Shown one piece after another: positions 25,565-35,112 of a DNA stretch of 64,000 nucleotides (positions within the stretch are counted from its first letter, which is position 1; each line of letters starts with the position of its first letter). The stretch spans positions 62,001-126,000 of the forward strand of contig CAZHDW010000001.1 of assembly GCA_964531265.1 (NCBI GenBank), given 5' to 3'. This stretch comes from Hominenteromicrobium sp964531265. GTDB lineage: Bacteria; Bacillota; Clostridia; Oscillospirales; Acutalibacteraceae. The position numbers were made by a program, and so were the translations under genes. Under the pieces are notes generated by a model. It did not search any database. It worked only from the letters and a program-made list of their open reading frames with translations, and was not told the DNA's origin.

Positions 25565-26254
25565 TTATTCTTTGGATTCAAACTTATAGCCGACGCCCCA
25601 TACTGTTTTGAGCGCCCATTTGTCGGAGACGCCCTCGAGCTTTTCGCGCAGGCGCTTTACATGCACATCGACTGTACGGGAATCGCCGTAATAGTCAAAG
25701 CCCCAGACCTCATCCAGAAGCTGGTCACGTGTGAAGACGCGGTTCGGATTTGATGCAAGGTGATATATGAGCTCCATTTCCTTTGGCGGAGTATCCACCG
25801 GAACACCGCGAACCTTGAGCTCGTAATTTGTGAGATTTATGCTGAGGTTTTCGTAGCTTACCTCCTGGATTTCGGGGGTGTCCTTCTTGCCGGTACGACG
25901 GAGAACGGCGTTTATTCTCGCGATGACCTCTTTTGTCTCAAAGGGCTTTACAACATAGTCGTCAGCACCGAGCTCGAGGCCGAGCACCTTGTCGAATACC
26001 TCGCCCTTTGCTGTCAGCATGATGATGGGACACTGGGACTTCTTTCTGATCTCTCTGCACACCTGCCAGCCGTCAAGCTCGGGCAGCATGATATCGAGCA
26101 GTATGAGATCCGGATTGACCGAGTCAAACATGTGTACGGCGGCCTTTCCGTCATTTGCTATAGCGGTCTCGAAGCCCTCTTTTTCAATGTAGAGTCTGAG
26201 CAGCTCGCAGATATTGGTATCGTCATCAACAATGAGTATTTTTCCTGTTGCCAT
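25565..26254 (-). CDS. OmpR/PhoB-family response regulator
   Basis: A receiver domain (1-120) with acidic pocket VDDD and phosphoacceptor Asp54 (LLDIMLP) and Lys in VVKPF is followed by a winged-helix DNA-binding domain ending in RTVDVHVKRLREKL and GVGYKF. The 229-residue length is standard for the family. It is the first gene of the regulator-kinase-htrA operon. The ribosome site AAGGAAGG and a promoter at 26356-26384 precede it. Targets cannot be read from this window. Confidence 0.94.
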   Translation of the reverse strand: MATGKILIVDDDTNICELLRLYIEKEGFETAIANDGKAAVHMFDSVNPDLILLDIMLPELDGWQVCREIRKKSQCPIIMLTAKGEVFDKVLGLELGADDYVVKPFETKEVIARINAVLRRTGKKDTPEIQEVSYENLSINLTNYELKVRGVPVDTPPKEMELIYHLASNPNRVFTRDQLLDEVWGFDYYGDSRTVDVHVKRLREKLEGVSDKWALKTVWGVGYKFESKE

Positions 26255-26355
26255 AATGTCTACCTTCCTTTTTCCTATGGGCCTGAATTCGCCCTTTTTC
26301 TCTTCTACTGCGGCAGTATTAACGGCTATAAACAGAATACCGCCAGTTTGAAATA

Positions 26356-26384
26356 ATTGTAACTGGTTATTGCGACAAATGCAA
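26356..26384 (-). promoter_or_regulatory. Promoter for the regulator-kinase-htrA operon
   Basis: On the minus strand: TTGCAT, 17 bp, TACAAT. The leader is about 95 nt. The rest of the 227-bp gap holds the terminator at 26442-26479. Confidence 0.6.
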
Positions 26385-26441
26385 GAACAAAAGGTGAATA
26401 TTCTGTGACGTTTAAGCGGATTCTACCCCGAAAATGAGAGT

Positions 26442-26479
26442 AACGGCGCACCGCAGGATAGCCATTACAGTGCGCCGTT
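26442..26479. terminator. Terminator after the large glycosyltransferase gene
   Basis: AACGGCGCAC and GTGCGCCGTT form a perfect 10-bp stem with an 18-base loop, directly after the stop at 26482. A weak T-rich stretch follows on the minus strand. Confidence 0.65.
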
Positions 26480-26481
26480 CG

Positions 26482-29400
26482 TTATGCGAAATGCCACGTG
26501 GGGAGCCATTCGAGTGCGTCGGCGTATTCACGTGTTGTGAGAGTACCGGTGAGTACCGGATAGAAAATGACAAAGAGGATGATATGCAGAGCGAGGAAGA
26601 TCGCTGCCGTGAGGTGAGCTGTACTTATGCTTGTCGCCCTTCCGCGTATATTAAAGGAGATGAGCCGACGCTGAAATACGGAGCGGCGGCAGAGCCTCTG
26701 CCATGCGTATATCATAGCGATAACAAGGAACGGCACTGCCGTAAAGTAATGGTAGATGAAGGTGCAGCGCGAAACGGGTATCCACGGTATCATGACTGAC
26801 AGGAAGCCGATGGCGGAAACGATTGCGGGCATTTTGCGGTGCGACGCTGCACCGTAGATCGAATAGAGCACAGCCGGTACGGATATCCACCAGAACAGGG
26901 GACTGCCGAGCACGGAGATTGTCCTCAGTCCACTCATGCCGTCGGCGTTGTAATTGCCGTAGTACCAGACATTTCTGATGTCCAGCGGCCACTGGTACCA
27001 TGCGGATTGGAAGGTGTGGGTGGCCTGCAAATTGGAGTGGTAATTGTACATATGTGTCTGGTAAGCGATGAATCTTCCAAAGACATCATAGCGATTATGG
27101 GGCAGTGTGGTAATGGGGAGGAATGCCGCAAAATAGATGGCAAAAGGTATGGCAATGAAGAACAGGCAACACCAGAGACAGAGCTTCAGGCATTTTTTGA
27201 GGTATTCGTCCTGCGTTCTTTCCTTTTCAGGCTGATTTACGGAGTGTATACCTCTGTAGCTCACGACGAGCTTTCCGAAGAACAGCACGGCAAGGCCGCA
27301 GGCGGCATAGGCAACAGTCCATTTTGAGGCGATGCCGAGGCCCATGAACAAGCCGCTCAGAAGCAGAGGGAGGAGCGCACGGCGCAGCTTGCAACGCAGA
27401 AGATCGGTCTGCAAAAACACCACCATGGCGTCGTACATCAACAGCATAAAGAACACGGCGTAGGTATCTATGGTAGCAATTCTCGTCTGTACATAGTGCA
27501 TGAAATCAAATGCGAAGATGAAGCTGCCGGCAAAGCTTACGGCGGATGAGCCGAAGAGCCTCTTGAGCAGGTGGTACAGTATCGGAAGCATGAGCACACC
27601 GAAAAGCGTACCCATGAAGCGCCAGTCAAAGGGGTTCATGCCGAAGATGAGTATGCCAAGCGCTATTATGAGCTTTCCGAGTGTGGGGTGAGTGTTTTCA
27701 TACGGCTCAAGGCCGAGGATGTACTCATATGCGGTGCGTGCATGGTATATTTCATCAAAATAGGTGGAATTCATGTAGCTCGGAAACAGCGGAACGGTGT
27801 CCTGCTCATCGATGAGCTGATCGCCGGTTACGGATATCTGAGTCAGCGCGACAAAGCCATTTCCCGTTATGCTTTTCAGTGCGAATTCGTTTACGGCAAG
27901 GTCGTCGCAGGTGGGCGTAATGCGTATGTAACGGCCGGTTTCCATGACGGGCACATTATTCCACGCATAAACGCTGCCCTCAGTGATCTCGGCGGCGGTC
28001 AGCCAGCTTTTGCCGTCGTCCGATACCTCCACACGCATGGATGTACCGGTGCGCTGACCCATACCGTTATCCGCAGCGGCGATACCCGGCAGATAGAATA
28101 TCTCGCTGTAGTATTCATCCGTGGAGAATATGGCGCTTTCGCCCTGTGTGGGAGTCCATACGGTATTTGCGGTCTTTGTGTCGCCGAGATTCGTGAATGC
28201 CACAGCAGCGTATACGAGCGTGACCGATGCCATAAGAATAAGATCGAGTCTTGTTATTCTGCGGCCGATATCTGAGGTGTCGTGGCTTTCGGGAACTTCT
28301 GTATCGAAGCCAGTGAAGTCCGGCTTTATCTGCGGCACGTGCAGGGGCTTCATCCTGCCTTTTTTGGACAGGAAGGTGCTCCACGTAATATAGAGCATAT
28401 AAAGGTACATTATGAGATGTGCCGCCGAAAGCAGGATTATCTGCGGTGCGGTCGGCTCAATATAGGCGTTGTTCAGATACAGCACATAGGCCACGTTCAA
28501 AAAGTGGAAGAAAGAGGTTCCGGCAAAGCAGAGCAGATATCTTTTTTCGCGTGTTGCGATATAGGTGAGCAGCATACAGAGCAGCACGGGGAAGAGGTAG
28601 CGCTCGTGCATTTTTGTGCACAGCATATATACCGTGAACATGAGCACGGTCGGGCAGGCAAATATCGCCTCATCCTTTTTTGAACCGAGCACGAGTATGC
28701 CTGCAAGTGCCGTGGCTATCGGTACGCCGAATTGCAGCAGTGCGCCGTGCTCCGGCAGTGACGCCCGGTTAAGGCCGAGCATTGCCCAAAGATTATATGC
28801 GTTTAGCGTGTAATATGCATATTGATCCATGGTACCGATATAGAGATCAATGAGCTTTAAATAATCAAAGTCCCGGATAAAGGGTGTGGCAAGCAGAAGA
28901 ATGACCGCTATGCACAGAACCGGGCCGATAACAAGGTGTCTGAATTTGCGTTTTCTTATTACCCAGAAGATGAGCACGGGGGCAAAAATCAGCATCTGAG
29001 GCTTTGAAAGTATGCCCATGCCGTACATTACGGCGGCCGCCGGAATATGGTCATACCACAACAGAAGCAGCGTCAGCAGCAAAAGCAGCGCGCAGAAGCT
29101 GTCGGCCTGTCCCCACACGGCGGAATTCACTATGACCGCAGGGCAGAACAGATATGCACAGACGGTGAACAGTGAGGCGCTTTCGGAGAGCTTTTTCCTT
29201 GCGAGCACCCAGATTATTGCCGTGCAGCCGATATCGGAGAGTATCGGTATCAGCTTTATGAGCAATATGAAGGTCTGGCTGTAGTCGGGTATGAAGAAAA
29301 GGCGGCGAAAAAATTCCATCAGATAGAGCATATACAGATATCCCGGCGGATAATCTATGAAAAAGTCACTGTAATACATGCTGTTGAAGCCGACCTCATG

Positions 29401-29637
29401 CGTGTACATGGCCCATGCCTTGAAGCATGAGATATCCAAGCTGAAGCCGGTTGTGTTGTAGCCGAGTATCAGCCGCAGTATCAGTCCGAGGCTCAGTGCG
29501 GTGACAAAGGTGGCTATGGGCAAAGCGTTGGACGAAATAACCCCGCTGTGCCTGCCGGACGCGGCATCGGATATACAGAAGCTGCCGCACAGAATGAGCA
29601 GCAGGAATATTACTGAAATGATGAGCTGTATCGTCAT
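26482..29637 (-). CDS. Two-module membrane glycosyltransferase (GT-C plus PMT/GT39)
   Basis: The 1051-residue polytopic protein holds two GT-C-type modules. Module 1 (1 to about 425) has many membrane helices and an Asp in the first outer loop (FSLDISCFKAW, about residue 68). A short tether leads to a helix (about 465-485) and a discoidin-like beta-sandwich (about 487-600, with SDDGKSW and GRYIRITP). Module 2 (about 610-1051) is PMT-like, with the DE pair at 628-629 (YFDEIYHAR) and HPTLGK (650-655). Such enzymes use polyprenyl-phosphate sugars to glycosylate proteins or cell-wall polymers outside the membrane. The donor and acceptor are unknown. Transcription starts from the promoter at 29751-29779. 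Confidence 0.85.
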   Translation of the reverse strand: MTIQLIISVIFLLLILCGSFCISDAASGRHSGVISSNALPIATFVTALSLGLILRLILGYNTTGFSLDISCFKAWAMYTHEVGFNSMYYSDFFIDYPPGYLYMLYLMEFFRRLFFIPDYSQTFILLIKLIPILSDIGCTAIIWVLARKKLSESASLFTVCAYLFCPAVIVNSAVWGQADSFCALLLLLTLLLLWYDHIPAAAVMYGMGILSKPQMLIFAPVLIFWVIRKRKFRHLVIGPVLCIAVILLLATPFIRDFDYLKLIDLYIGTMDQYAYYTLNAYNLWAMLGLNRASLPEHGALLQFGVPIATALAGILVLGSKKDEAIFACPTVLMFTVYMLCTKMHERYLFPVLLCMLLTYIATREKRYLLCFAGTSFFHFLNVAYVLYLNNAYIEPTAPQIILLSAAHLIMYLYMLYITWSTFLSKKGRMKPLHVPQIKPDFTGFDTEVPESHDTSDIGRRITRLDLILMASVTLVYAAVAFTNLGDTKTANTVWTPTQGESAIFSTDEYYSEIFYLPGIAAADNGMGQRTGTSMRVEVSDDGKSWLTAAEITEGSVYAWNNVPVMETGRYIRITPTCDDLAVNEFALKSITGNGFVALTQISVTGDQLIDEQDTVPLFPSYMNSTYFDEIYHARTAYEYILGLEPYENTHPTLGKLIIALGILIFGMNPFDWRFMGTLFGVLMLPILYHLLKRLFGSSAVSFAGSFIFAFDFMHYVQTRIATIDTYAVFFMLLMYDAMVVFLQTDLLRCKLRRALLPLLLSGLFMGLGIASKWTVAYAACGLAVLFFGKLVVSYRGIHSVNQPEKERTQDEYLKKCLKLCLWCCLFFIAIPFAIYFAAFLPITTLPHNRYDVFGRFIAYQTHMYNYHSNLQATHTFQSAWYQWPLDIRNVWYYGNYNADGMSGLRTISVLGSPLFWWISVPAVLYSIYGAASHRKMPAIVSAIGFLSVMIPWIPVSRCTFIYHYFTAVPFLVIAMIYAWQRLCRRSVFQRRLISFNIRGRATSISTAHLTAAIFLALHIILFVIFYPVLTGTLTTREYADALEWLPTWHFA

Positions 29638-29698
29638 GAATTTGATATCTCCCTTGAAAAATAAAGAAAAATAAATAAAAATAAATGCATTTTCAGTC

Positions 29699-29757
29699 TT
29701 GACCTGTCGACATTTATCATGTAATCTTGTAGTAAGAGTATACTTCGTTCAGTATAC
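29699..29757 (+). promoter_or_regulatory. Candidate lacZ promoter and operator
   Basis: TTGACC (29699-29704), 17 bp, TAATCT (29722-29727) is a weak promoter. Just downstream, GTATAC occurs twice (29738-29743 and 29752-29757) with 8 bp between, a symmetric pair that could bind a dimeric regulator and that also covers the -10 of the divergent gene. Confidence 0.4.
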
Positions 29758-29779
29758 CATAAGGGAAAATGAGGGTCAA
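29751..29779 (-). promoter_or_regulatory. Promoter for the two-module glycosyltransferase
   Basis: On the minus strand: TTGACC, 17 bp, TATACT, with TGG before the -10 (extended -10). Leader of about 105 nt, A/T-rich. Confidence 0.65.
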
Positions 29780-29826
29780 CCGCAATTTCCAAACAATCTT
29801 AATCCAGAATAAGGATGGTAAAGATG

Positions 29827-32805
29827 ATGAATTTTACAAAAATGCATGAAGATCCCGATATATTGCATGTCGGAACATGCCCCATCAGAAGCTATTACCT
29901 GCCGAAGGCACCCGAGGATGAGGGTGAATCCTCACGTGTGTGCCTGCTGAACGGAACATGGTCTTTCCGTTATTTTGATTCCTTCCTCGATGTTTTCCCG
30001 GATGGATACGACGCCGATATCTGCTTTGATGAGGACGATATGGACGAGATAGAGGTTCCGTCCTGCTGGCAGAATGCCGGATACGACCGCCACATGTACA
30101 CAAATGTGCGCTATCCCATTCCGTTCGATCCGCCCTATGTGCCGGATGAGAATCCCTGCGGTCTGTATCTGCGCAGATTCACAATGACCGAGGAGGATCT
30201 CAAGAATAAGACCTACATTAACTTTGAGGGCGTCGATTCCTGCTTCTATCTGTGGATAAACGAAGAGTTCGCAGGCTACAGCCAGGTATCCCACTCCACA
30301 AGCGAGTTCGATATCTCCGATCTTCTCGTGGAGGGCGAAAACTCCATTGCCGTGCTCGTACTTAAGTGGTGCGACGGCACATATCTTGAGGATCAGGATA
30401 AGCTTCGTATGAGTGGTATTTTCCGCGATGTTTATCTCATCAGCCGTCCGAATGAGCATATCAGAGATTATTTTGTAAAGACAGAGCTCAATGATGATTT
30501 TTCACGTGCAGTGGTTCGCGCCGAGCTTGATTTTATCGGCGCACCGGAGGTCACGGCAGAGTTGTATGCACCGGACGGTGAGCTCGTCGGCACCTGCGAG
30601 GGCAATGCGCCGCAGTTCGTAGTAGATGCTCCGCTGCTGTGGAATGCAGAAGACCCGTATCAGTATAAGCTCGTTCTCCGCACACCGGAGGAGGTCATCG
30701 AGCAGATGGTCGGTATCTCCAAGATAGAGATAATCGACAGCGTGCTGCACTGGAACGGTGTTAAGATAAAGCTGCGCGGCGTTAACCGTCACGACAGCGA
30801 CCCGGTCACAGGCTATACAATCAGCCGTGAGCAGGCTAAGCGCGACATGTTCCTCATGAAGCAGCACAACATCAACGCTATCCGCACCAGCCATTATCCG
30901 AACGCCCCGTGGTTCCTGCAGCTTGCCAGCGAATACGGCTTCTACGTCATCGCAGAGGCGGATATGGAATCGCACGGTGCATCCGCACAGAAGGGTGATT
31001 GGGGCTCCGACGAATATGCCGATATCGCGCTGAACCCGATTTTCACCAAGGCGATACTCGACCGTGCACAGCGCAGTGTTATTTCCGCTAAGAACAATGC
31101 CTGCGTGCTCATGTGGTCCTACGGCAATGAGAGCGGCTGGGGCCCGAGCTTTGAGGAGGTCGGCAAGTGGATACACAGCTATGATCCGTCCAGACTGACT
31201 CATTACGAGAACTATTATTTCAATGCAAGAGGTCATCAGAACGACCTTTCCGATCTTGACGTTATCAGCAGCATGTACCCGGCTCCGCAGTGGATAGAGG
31301 AGTACTTTGCGGATGAGAACAATAAGCTGCCCCTTGTGCTCTGCGAGTACATCCACGCAATGGGCAACGGCCCCGGAGACGCCGAGGCATACCAGCAGCT
31401 CATCATGAAGTATGACCGCTTTATGGGCGGCTTTGTCTGGGAGTGGTGCGACCATGCGGTATATGGCGGCACAACACCCGATAACCGTGATATCTTCCGC
31501 TACGGCGGCGATTTCGGCGAATATCCGCATGACGGCAACTTCTGCATGGACGGTCTTGTTTATCCGGATCGCACACCGCATACGGCTCTGCTTGAGTACA
31601 AGAATGTTATCAGACCCGTACGCGCCGAGCTTGTAAATGCCGAAAAGTCGGAAATACGCCTGACAAACTACCGCGATTTCACAAATACCGCCGATTACCT
31701 CATGATCTCCTGGGAGATCCAGCAGAATGGCGACACTGTGGCCTGCGGTGTTATAGATGATGTTGAGATAGCTCCGCACGAGAGCGGCGTCATCACGCTG
31801 AACAGCGAGATCCCGACCGAGGGCGACGTAACGGTGCTGCTCTGCTACAGCGCAAAGAAGGACGACAGCATCTTCTTCCCGAAGGGTCATGCTCTCGGAC
31901 ATGACCAGCTCATCGTTTCCCGTGCTGTCCGCGAGGAGGCTCCGCTCACTCAGGGCGAGCTCACCGTTGAAGAGGACAACAGAACCGTCACAGTCTGCGG
32001 CGAGAGCTTCAGATATGTATTCTCCAAGACACGCGGCGCATTTGACTCAATGGTAAAGGACAATGCTTCCGTTATGACACGTCCCATGGAATGGAACGTC
32101 TATCGTGCTCCGACGGATAACGATAAAAACGTAAATGCAGAGTGGGAGCAGGCAGGCTACGACAGAGTTACCACAAAGGTCTATTCCTGCACGACCTGTG
32201 TTGAGAACGGCATTGCGGTGATCAACGTTGAGTTCGGCCTCGCAGCTATCTATCGCCGTCCGTTCGTAACGCTTTCCTGCCGCTTTGAGATCGATGGTAC
32301 AGGCAAGATCCGTGCGAATGTTGAGGGCAAGCGCGATATGGAGCGTCCGTTCCTGCCGAGATTCGGTGTGCGCATGTTCCTGCCCAAGGCATACGATACC
32401 GCTGAGTACTTCGGCTATGGCCCGTATGAATCCTACTGCGACAAGCATCATGCATCCTATCTCGGTCGCTTTGCACAGCGCACGGACGATCTGTTTGAGG
32501 ATTACGTGAAGCCGCAGGAGAACGGAAGCCACTACGGCTGCGCATATGTCACCGTTACCGACGGTGCCGCTGCCGTCACAGTGGAGAGCCCGGAGGATAT
32601 TTCCTTCAATCTCTCCCGTTACACTCAGGAGGAGCTCATGACAAAAGCACATAATTATGAGCTTGAGATGAGCCCGGATGTTGTCTTCTGCTTTGACTAC
32701 AAGATGAGCGGCGTAGGCTCCAACAGCTGCGGCCCGAGACTGGCTGAGGATAAGCAGTTCAATGATGAGACCTTCAACTTCCGTTTTGATTTGACAGTGG
32801 AATAA
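29827..32805 (+). CDS. lacZ: Beta-galactosidase, GH2 LacZ type
   Basis: The 992-residue protein has the five-domain LacZ build: sugar-binding jelly roll, two immunoglobulin-like domains around the TIM barrel, and a C-terminal small-chain domain (about 725-990). Catalytic residues are seen in GNESGWG (acid/base Glu) and LCEYIHAMGNG (nucleophile Glu); RTSHYPN is also present. No signal peptide is seen, so it works on imported galactosides. Start: AAGGATGG stands 8 bases before the ATG at 29827; the ATG at 29815 lies inside that site. It is a single gene ended by the hairpin at 32817. Exact substrate (lactose or plant galactan oligomers) is open. Confidence 0.94.
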   Translation: MNFTKMHEDPDILHVGTCPIRSYYLPKAPEDEGESSRVCLLNGTWSFRYFDSFLDVFPDGYDADICFDEDDMDEIEVPSCWQNAGYDRHMYTNVRYPIPFDPPYVPDENPCGLYLRRFTMTEEDLKNKTYINFEGVDSCFYLWINEEFAGYSQVSHSTSEFDISDLLVEGENSIAVLVLKWCDGTYLEDQDKLRMSGIFRDVYLISRPNEHIRDYFVKTELNDDFSRAVVRAELDFIGAPEVTAELYAPDGELVGTCEGNAPQFVVDAPLLWNAEDPYQYKLVLRTPEEVIEQMVGISKIEIIDSVLHWNGVKIKLRGVNRHDSDPVTGYTISREQAKRDMFLMKQHNINAIRTSHYPNAPWFLQLASEYGFYVIAEADMESHGASAQKGDWGSDEYADIALNPIFTKAILDRAQRSVISAKNNACVLMWSYGNESGWGPSFEEVGKWIHSYDPSRLTHYENYYFNARGHQNDLSDLDVISSMYPAPQWIEEYFADENNKLPLVLCEYIHAMGNGPGDAEAYQQLIMKYDRFMGGFVWEWCDHAVYGGTTPDNRDIFRYGGDFGEYPHDGNFCMDGLVYPDRTPHTALLEYKNVIRPVRAELVNAEKSEIRLTNYRDFTNTADYLMISWEIQQNGDTVACGVIDDVEIAPHESGVITLNSEIPTEGDVTVLLCYSAKKDDSIFFPKGHALGHDQLIVSRAVREEAPLTQGELTVEEDNRTVTVCGESFRYVFSKTRGAFDSMVKDNASVMTRPMEWNVYRAPTDNDKNVNAEWEQAGYDRVTTKVYSCTTCVENGIAVINVEFGLAAIYRRPFVTLSCRFEIDGTGKIRANVEGKRDMERPFLPRFGVRMFLPKAYDTAEYFGYGPYESYCDKHHASYLGRFAQRTDDLFEDYVKPQENGSHYGCAYVTVTDGAAAVTVESPEDISFNLSRYTQEELMTKAHNYELEMSPDVVFCFDYKMSGVGSNSCGPRLAEDKQFNDETFNFRFDLTVE

Positions 32806-32816
32806 TTTGCTTTTAT

Positions 32817-32852
32817 CCGCCGCACCGGAGCTTTTTCGGTGCGGCGGTTTTT
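32817..32852 (+). terminator. Terminator of lacZ
   Basis: CCGCCGCACCG and CGGTGCGGCGG form an 11-bp perfect stem followed by TTTTT. Confidence 0.92.
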
Positions 32853-32861
32853 CGCCATGAA

Positions 32862-32942
32862 GCCGTACAATTTTTTGCAAAATGTGCTCCGGTACTTGCA
32901 AAAAGTTGTACGGTTTCTTATAATGTAGATGTACGGACAGGT
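32862..32942 (+). promoter_or_regulatory. araR-type promoter with operator sites
   Basis: TTGCAA (32896-32901), 17 bp, TATAAT (32919-32924) is a strong promoter. A near-perfect 19-bp inverted repeat lies at 32862-32880 and 32896-32914, each arm carrying a GTACAA/TTGTAC half-site, with the right arm over the -35 and spacer. A further site TGTACGGACA (32930-32939) at the transcription start resembles the AraR consensus TTGTACGTACAA. The layout points to autoregulation by the downstream regulator. Confidence 0.65.
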
Positions 32943-33015
32943 AGGTGCATTTTTGTGGGAATGTACCGTGTGGATGTTCATCAAAAAAAGCCAGGAAAGG
33001 ATAAGGGTATCAGGC

Positions 33016-34113
33016 ATGGCAGATTCGGACAGAAAAACGGCAAAATACCGCTTTTTGGTCGATACGATCAGGGAAAGGATAAAGAACGGAACCTATGCGC
33101 CGGGTGATAGGATGGAATCCGAAAACGAGCTTTCGGAGATATTCGGCTACAGCCGGCAGACGGTACGTCAGGCGCTCGGCGTTCTGGAGCAGGAAAACCT
33201 GATAGAGCGCAGGCGCGGCAGCGGCACCTATATTTCTCAGAGTACACGCAGGGTATGCCACGGAAACAATATAGCGGTTGTCACAACATATATCTCGGAT
33301 TATATTTTTCCTACAATAATTCGCGGTATAGAGGAGACGCTGACTAACGCCGGATACTGCATTTCTCTGGGTGTTACAAATAATCGCGTTGAGGATGAGG
33401 GGCGCATACTGCGTTCATTGATAGAGCGCGGCGTTGACGGAGTTATCGTTGAAGGCACAAAAACGGCTTTCCCGAACCCGAATGTTGAGCTGTACCGTGA
33501 GCTTGAAAAAATGGGCGTGCCGGTGGTCTTTTTCAATGGCTATTATCGTGATCTTTCCGATACCGTGTATGTGGTAACGGATGACAGGCGTGCCGGCGAA
33601 GAAGCTGTGGAGCTGCTGATATCGAGGGGCTGCAAAAGGCTTGGCGGAGTTTTCAAATCCGATGATATGCAGGGCCATGGGCGCTATGCCGGCTTCTCGG
33701 AGGGACTCATGCACAGCGGCTACGAGCTTTCGGATGAGAATGTGGTATGGTACACGACGGCCGAAAAATCAAGGCTTTTCAGAGAGGATAACAGGGAGTA
33801 CATGCTTGAGCGTCTGCATGGCTGCGACGGTATAGTGTGCTACAACGACCAGATAGCGTACGGAGTTATCGAGCTGCTGACAAAGCACGGCATAAGGGTG
33901 CCGGAGGATGTTTTGGTGCTCGGCTTTGATAATTCGAGCGTTTCGGATTATTCTCCGGTTAAGATAACCTCGTTCGAGCATCCCAAGGACGCAATGGGCA
34001 GAATAGTTGCCGAAAAGCTTATCGGCATGCTTGACGGCAATACGGCTGAAAAGCCGCTTGTAATGCCGATGTCGCTGCACGAGAAGCATTCGACAGAGAA
34101 AACAGATAAATAA
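33016..34113 (+). CDS. araR: GntR-HTH/LacI-type sugar-responsive repressor (AraR-like)
   Basis: The 365-residue protein joins a GntR-type winged helix (1-75, with YRFLVDTIRERI and YSRQTVRQALGVLE) to a periplasmic-binding-protein-like effector domain (about 85-360, with GFDNSSVSDY near the end). This fusion is the hallmark of AraR, the arabinose repressor of Firmicutes. The ATG at 33016 has AAGGG 8 bases upstream; the upstream frame to 32929 would overlap the promoter. AraR-like operators occur in its own promoter and at the abfA promoter (42684-42699), which supports arabinose as effector. It heads a same-strand run with manA and nucleoside genes. Confidence 0.82.
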   Translation: MADSDRKTAKYRFLVDTIRERIKNGTYAPGDRMESENELSEIFGYSRQTVRQALGVLEQENLIERRRGSGTYISQSTRRVCHGNNIAVVTTYISDYIFPTIIRGIEETLTNAGYCISLGVTNNRVEDEGRILRSLIERGVDGVIVEGTKTAFPNPNVELYRELEKMGVPVVFFNGYYRDLSDTVYVVTDDRRAGEEAVELLISRGCKRLGGVFKSDDMQGHGRYAGFSEGLMHSGYELSDENVVWYTTAEKSRLFREDNREYMLERLHGCDGIVCYNDQIAYGVIELLTKHGIRVPEDVLVLGFDNSSVSDYSPVKITSFEHPKDAMGRIVAEKLIGMLDGNTAEKPLVMPMSLHEKHSTEKTDK

Positions 34114-34140
34114 ATTTACGATATTAAGGAGACGATTAAA

Positions 34141-35100
34141 ATGAAGATAGAAAAGCTTGCACCGTCATTTAAGGATTACCTCTGGGGCGGCACAAAGCTG
34201 CGCGATGTCTACGGAAAGAACTGCGATTACGACAAGGTTGCGGAGAGCTGGGAGCTTTCCACACACCCGGCTGGCAAGAGCGTTATTTGCGGCGGTGAGT
34301 TTGACGGTCTCGCTCTTGATGAGTACATAGAGAAGCTCGGCAGGGCTGTGCTCGGCACAAACTGTGAGCGCTTTGAGGAATTCCCGGTGCTTATTAAATT
34401 TATCGATGCCAAGCAGCCGCTTTCCGTGCAGGTGCATCCGAGCGACGAATATGCACTGCGCGTTGAGGGCGAGTACGGCAAGACGGAGATGTGGTATGTT
34501 ATGGCGAGCGAGCCGGGCGCATCCCTCTATTTCGGCGTGAACCGTGAGCTTACAAAGGAAGAATTCAAGCAGCATATAGAGAACAACACTCTGACCGATG
34601 TGCTGTATAAGGCCGATGTCAAGCCGGGCGACGTGTTCTTTATCAAGTCCGGTACGATTCATGCGATAGGCGCAGGAATACTTATCTGCGAGATACAGCA
34701 GAATTCAAATACTACCTACAGAGTTTACGATTATGCACGCCGCGGAGCGGACGGAAAGCTTCGTGAGCTGCATGTTGAAAAGGCGATAGAGGTGTCTTCA
34801 CTGGTTCCGAGCGATACTGCCGACAAGCAGAGTAAGCCCGAGAGCATTTGCGGCGGAACAAAGACCAAACTTGCTTCCTGCGAATATTTCACTACCGAGA
34901 AATATGAGATCGACGGTGAGACGGAGCTTAACGTTGATGACAGCTCATTTGTGTCCCTTGTCGTGACCGAAGGCTGCGGTACTGCTGTCTGCGAGGAAAA
35001 TTCCGTTGAGTTTAAGGCGGCGGACAGTCTCTTTGCTCCGGCAGGACTCGGTAAGGTGAAGATCAGCGGCAAGTGCACTGTAATAAAGACAACGGTTTAA
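34141..35100 (+). CDS. manA: Mannose-6-phosphate isomerase, class I
   Basis: This zinc enzyme interconverts mannose 6-phosphate and fructose 6-phosphate. The 319-residue protein has the cupin-type metal site: QPLSVQVHP, KTEMWYV, and SGTIHAIGAG. It is the short Firmicutes form. The ribosome site AAGGAG stands 10 bases before the ATG, and the gene starts 27 bp after the AraR-like regulator. It leads into the sugar kinase gene with a 12-bp gap. Confidence 0.94.
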   Translation: MKIEKLAPSFKDYLWGGTKLRDVYGKNCDYDKVAESWELSTHPAGKSVICGGEFDGLALDEYIEKLGRAVLGTNCERFEEFPVLIKFIDAKQPLSVQVHPSDEYALRVEGEYGKTEMWYVMASEPGASLYFGVNRELTKEEFKQHIENNTLTDVLYKADVKPGDVFFIKSGTIHAIGAGILICEIQQNSNTTYRVYDYARRGADGKLRELHVEKAIEVSSLVPSDTADKQSKPESICGGTKTKLASCEYFTTEKYEIDGETELNVDDSSFVSLVVTEGCGTAVCEENSVEFKAADSLFAPAGLGKVKISGKCTVIKTTV

Positions 35101-35112
35101 GGAGTGAGAACT

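Noticed and set aside
30502..31902. 466-codon open frame antisense to lacZ
   Set aside because: It lies wholly inside lacZ and shows no domain, ribosome site or sensible composition.
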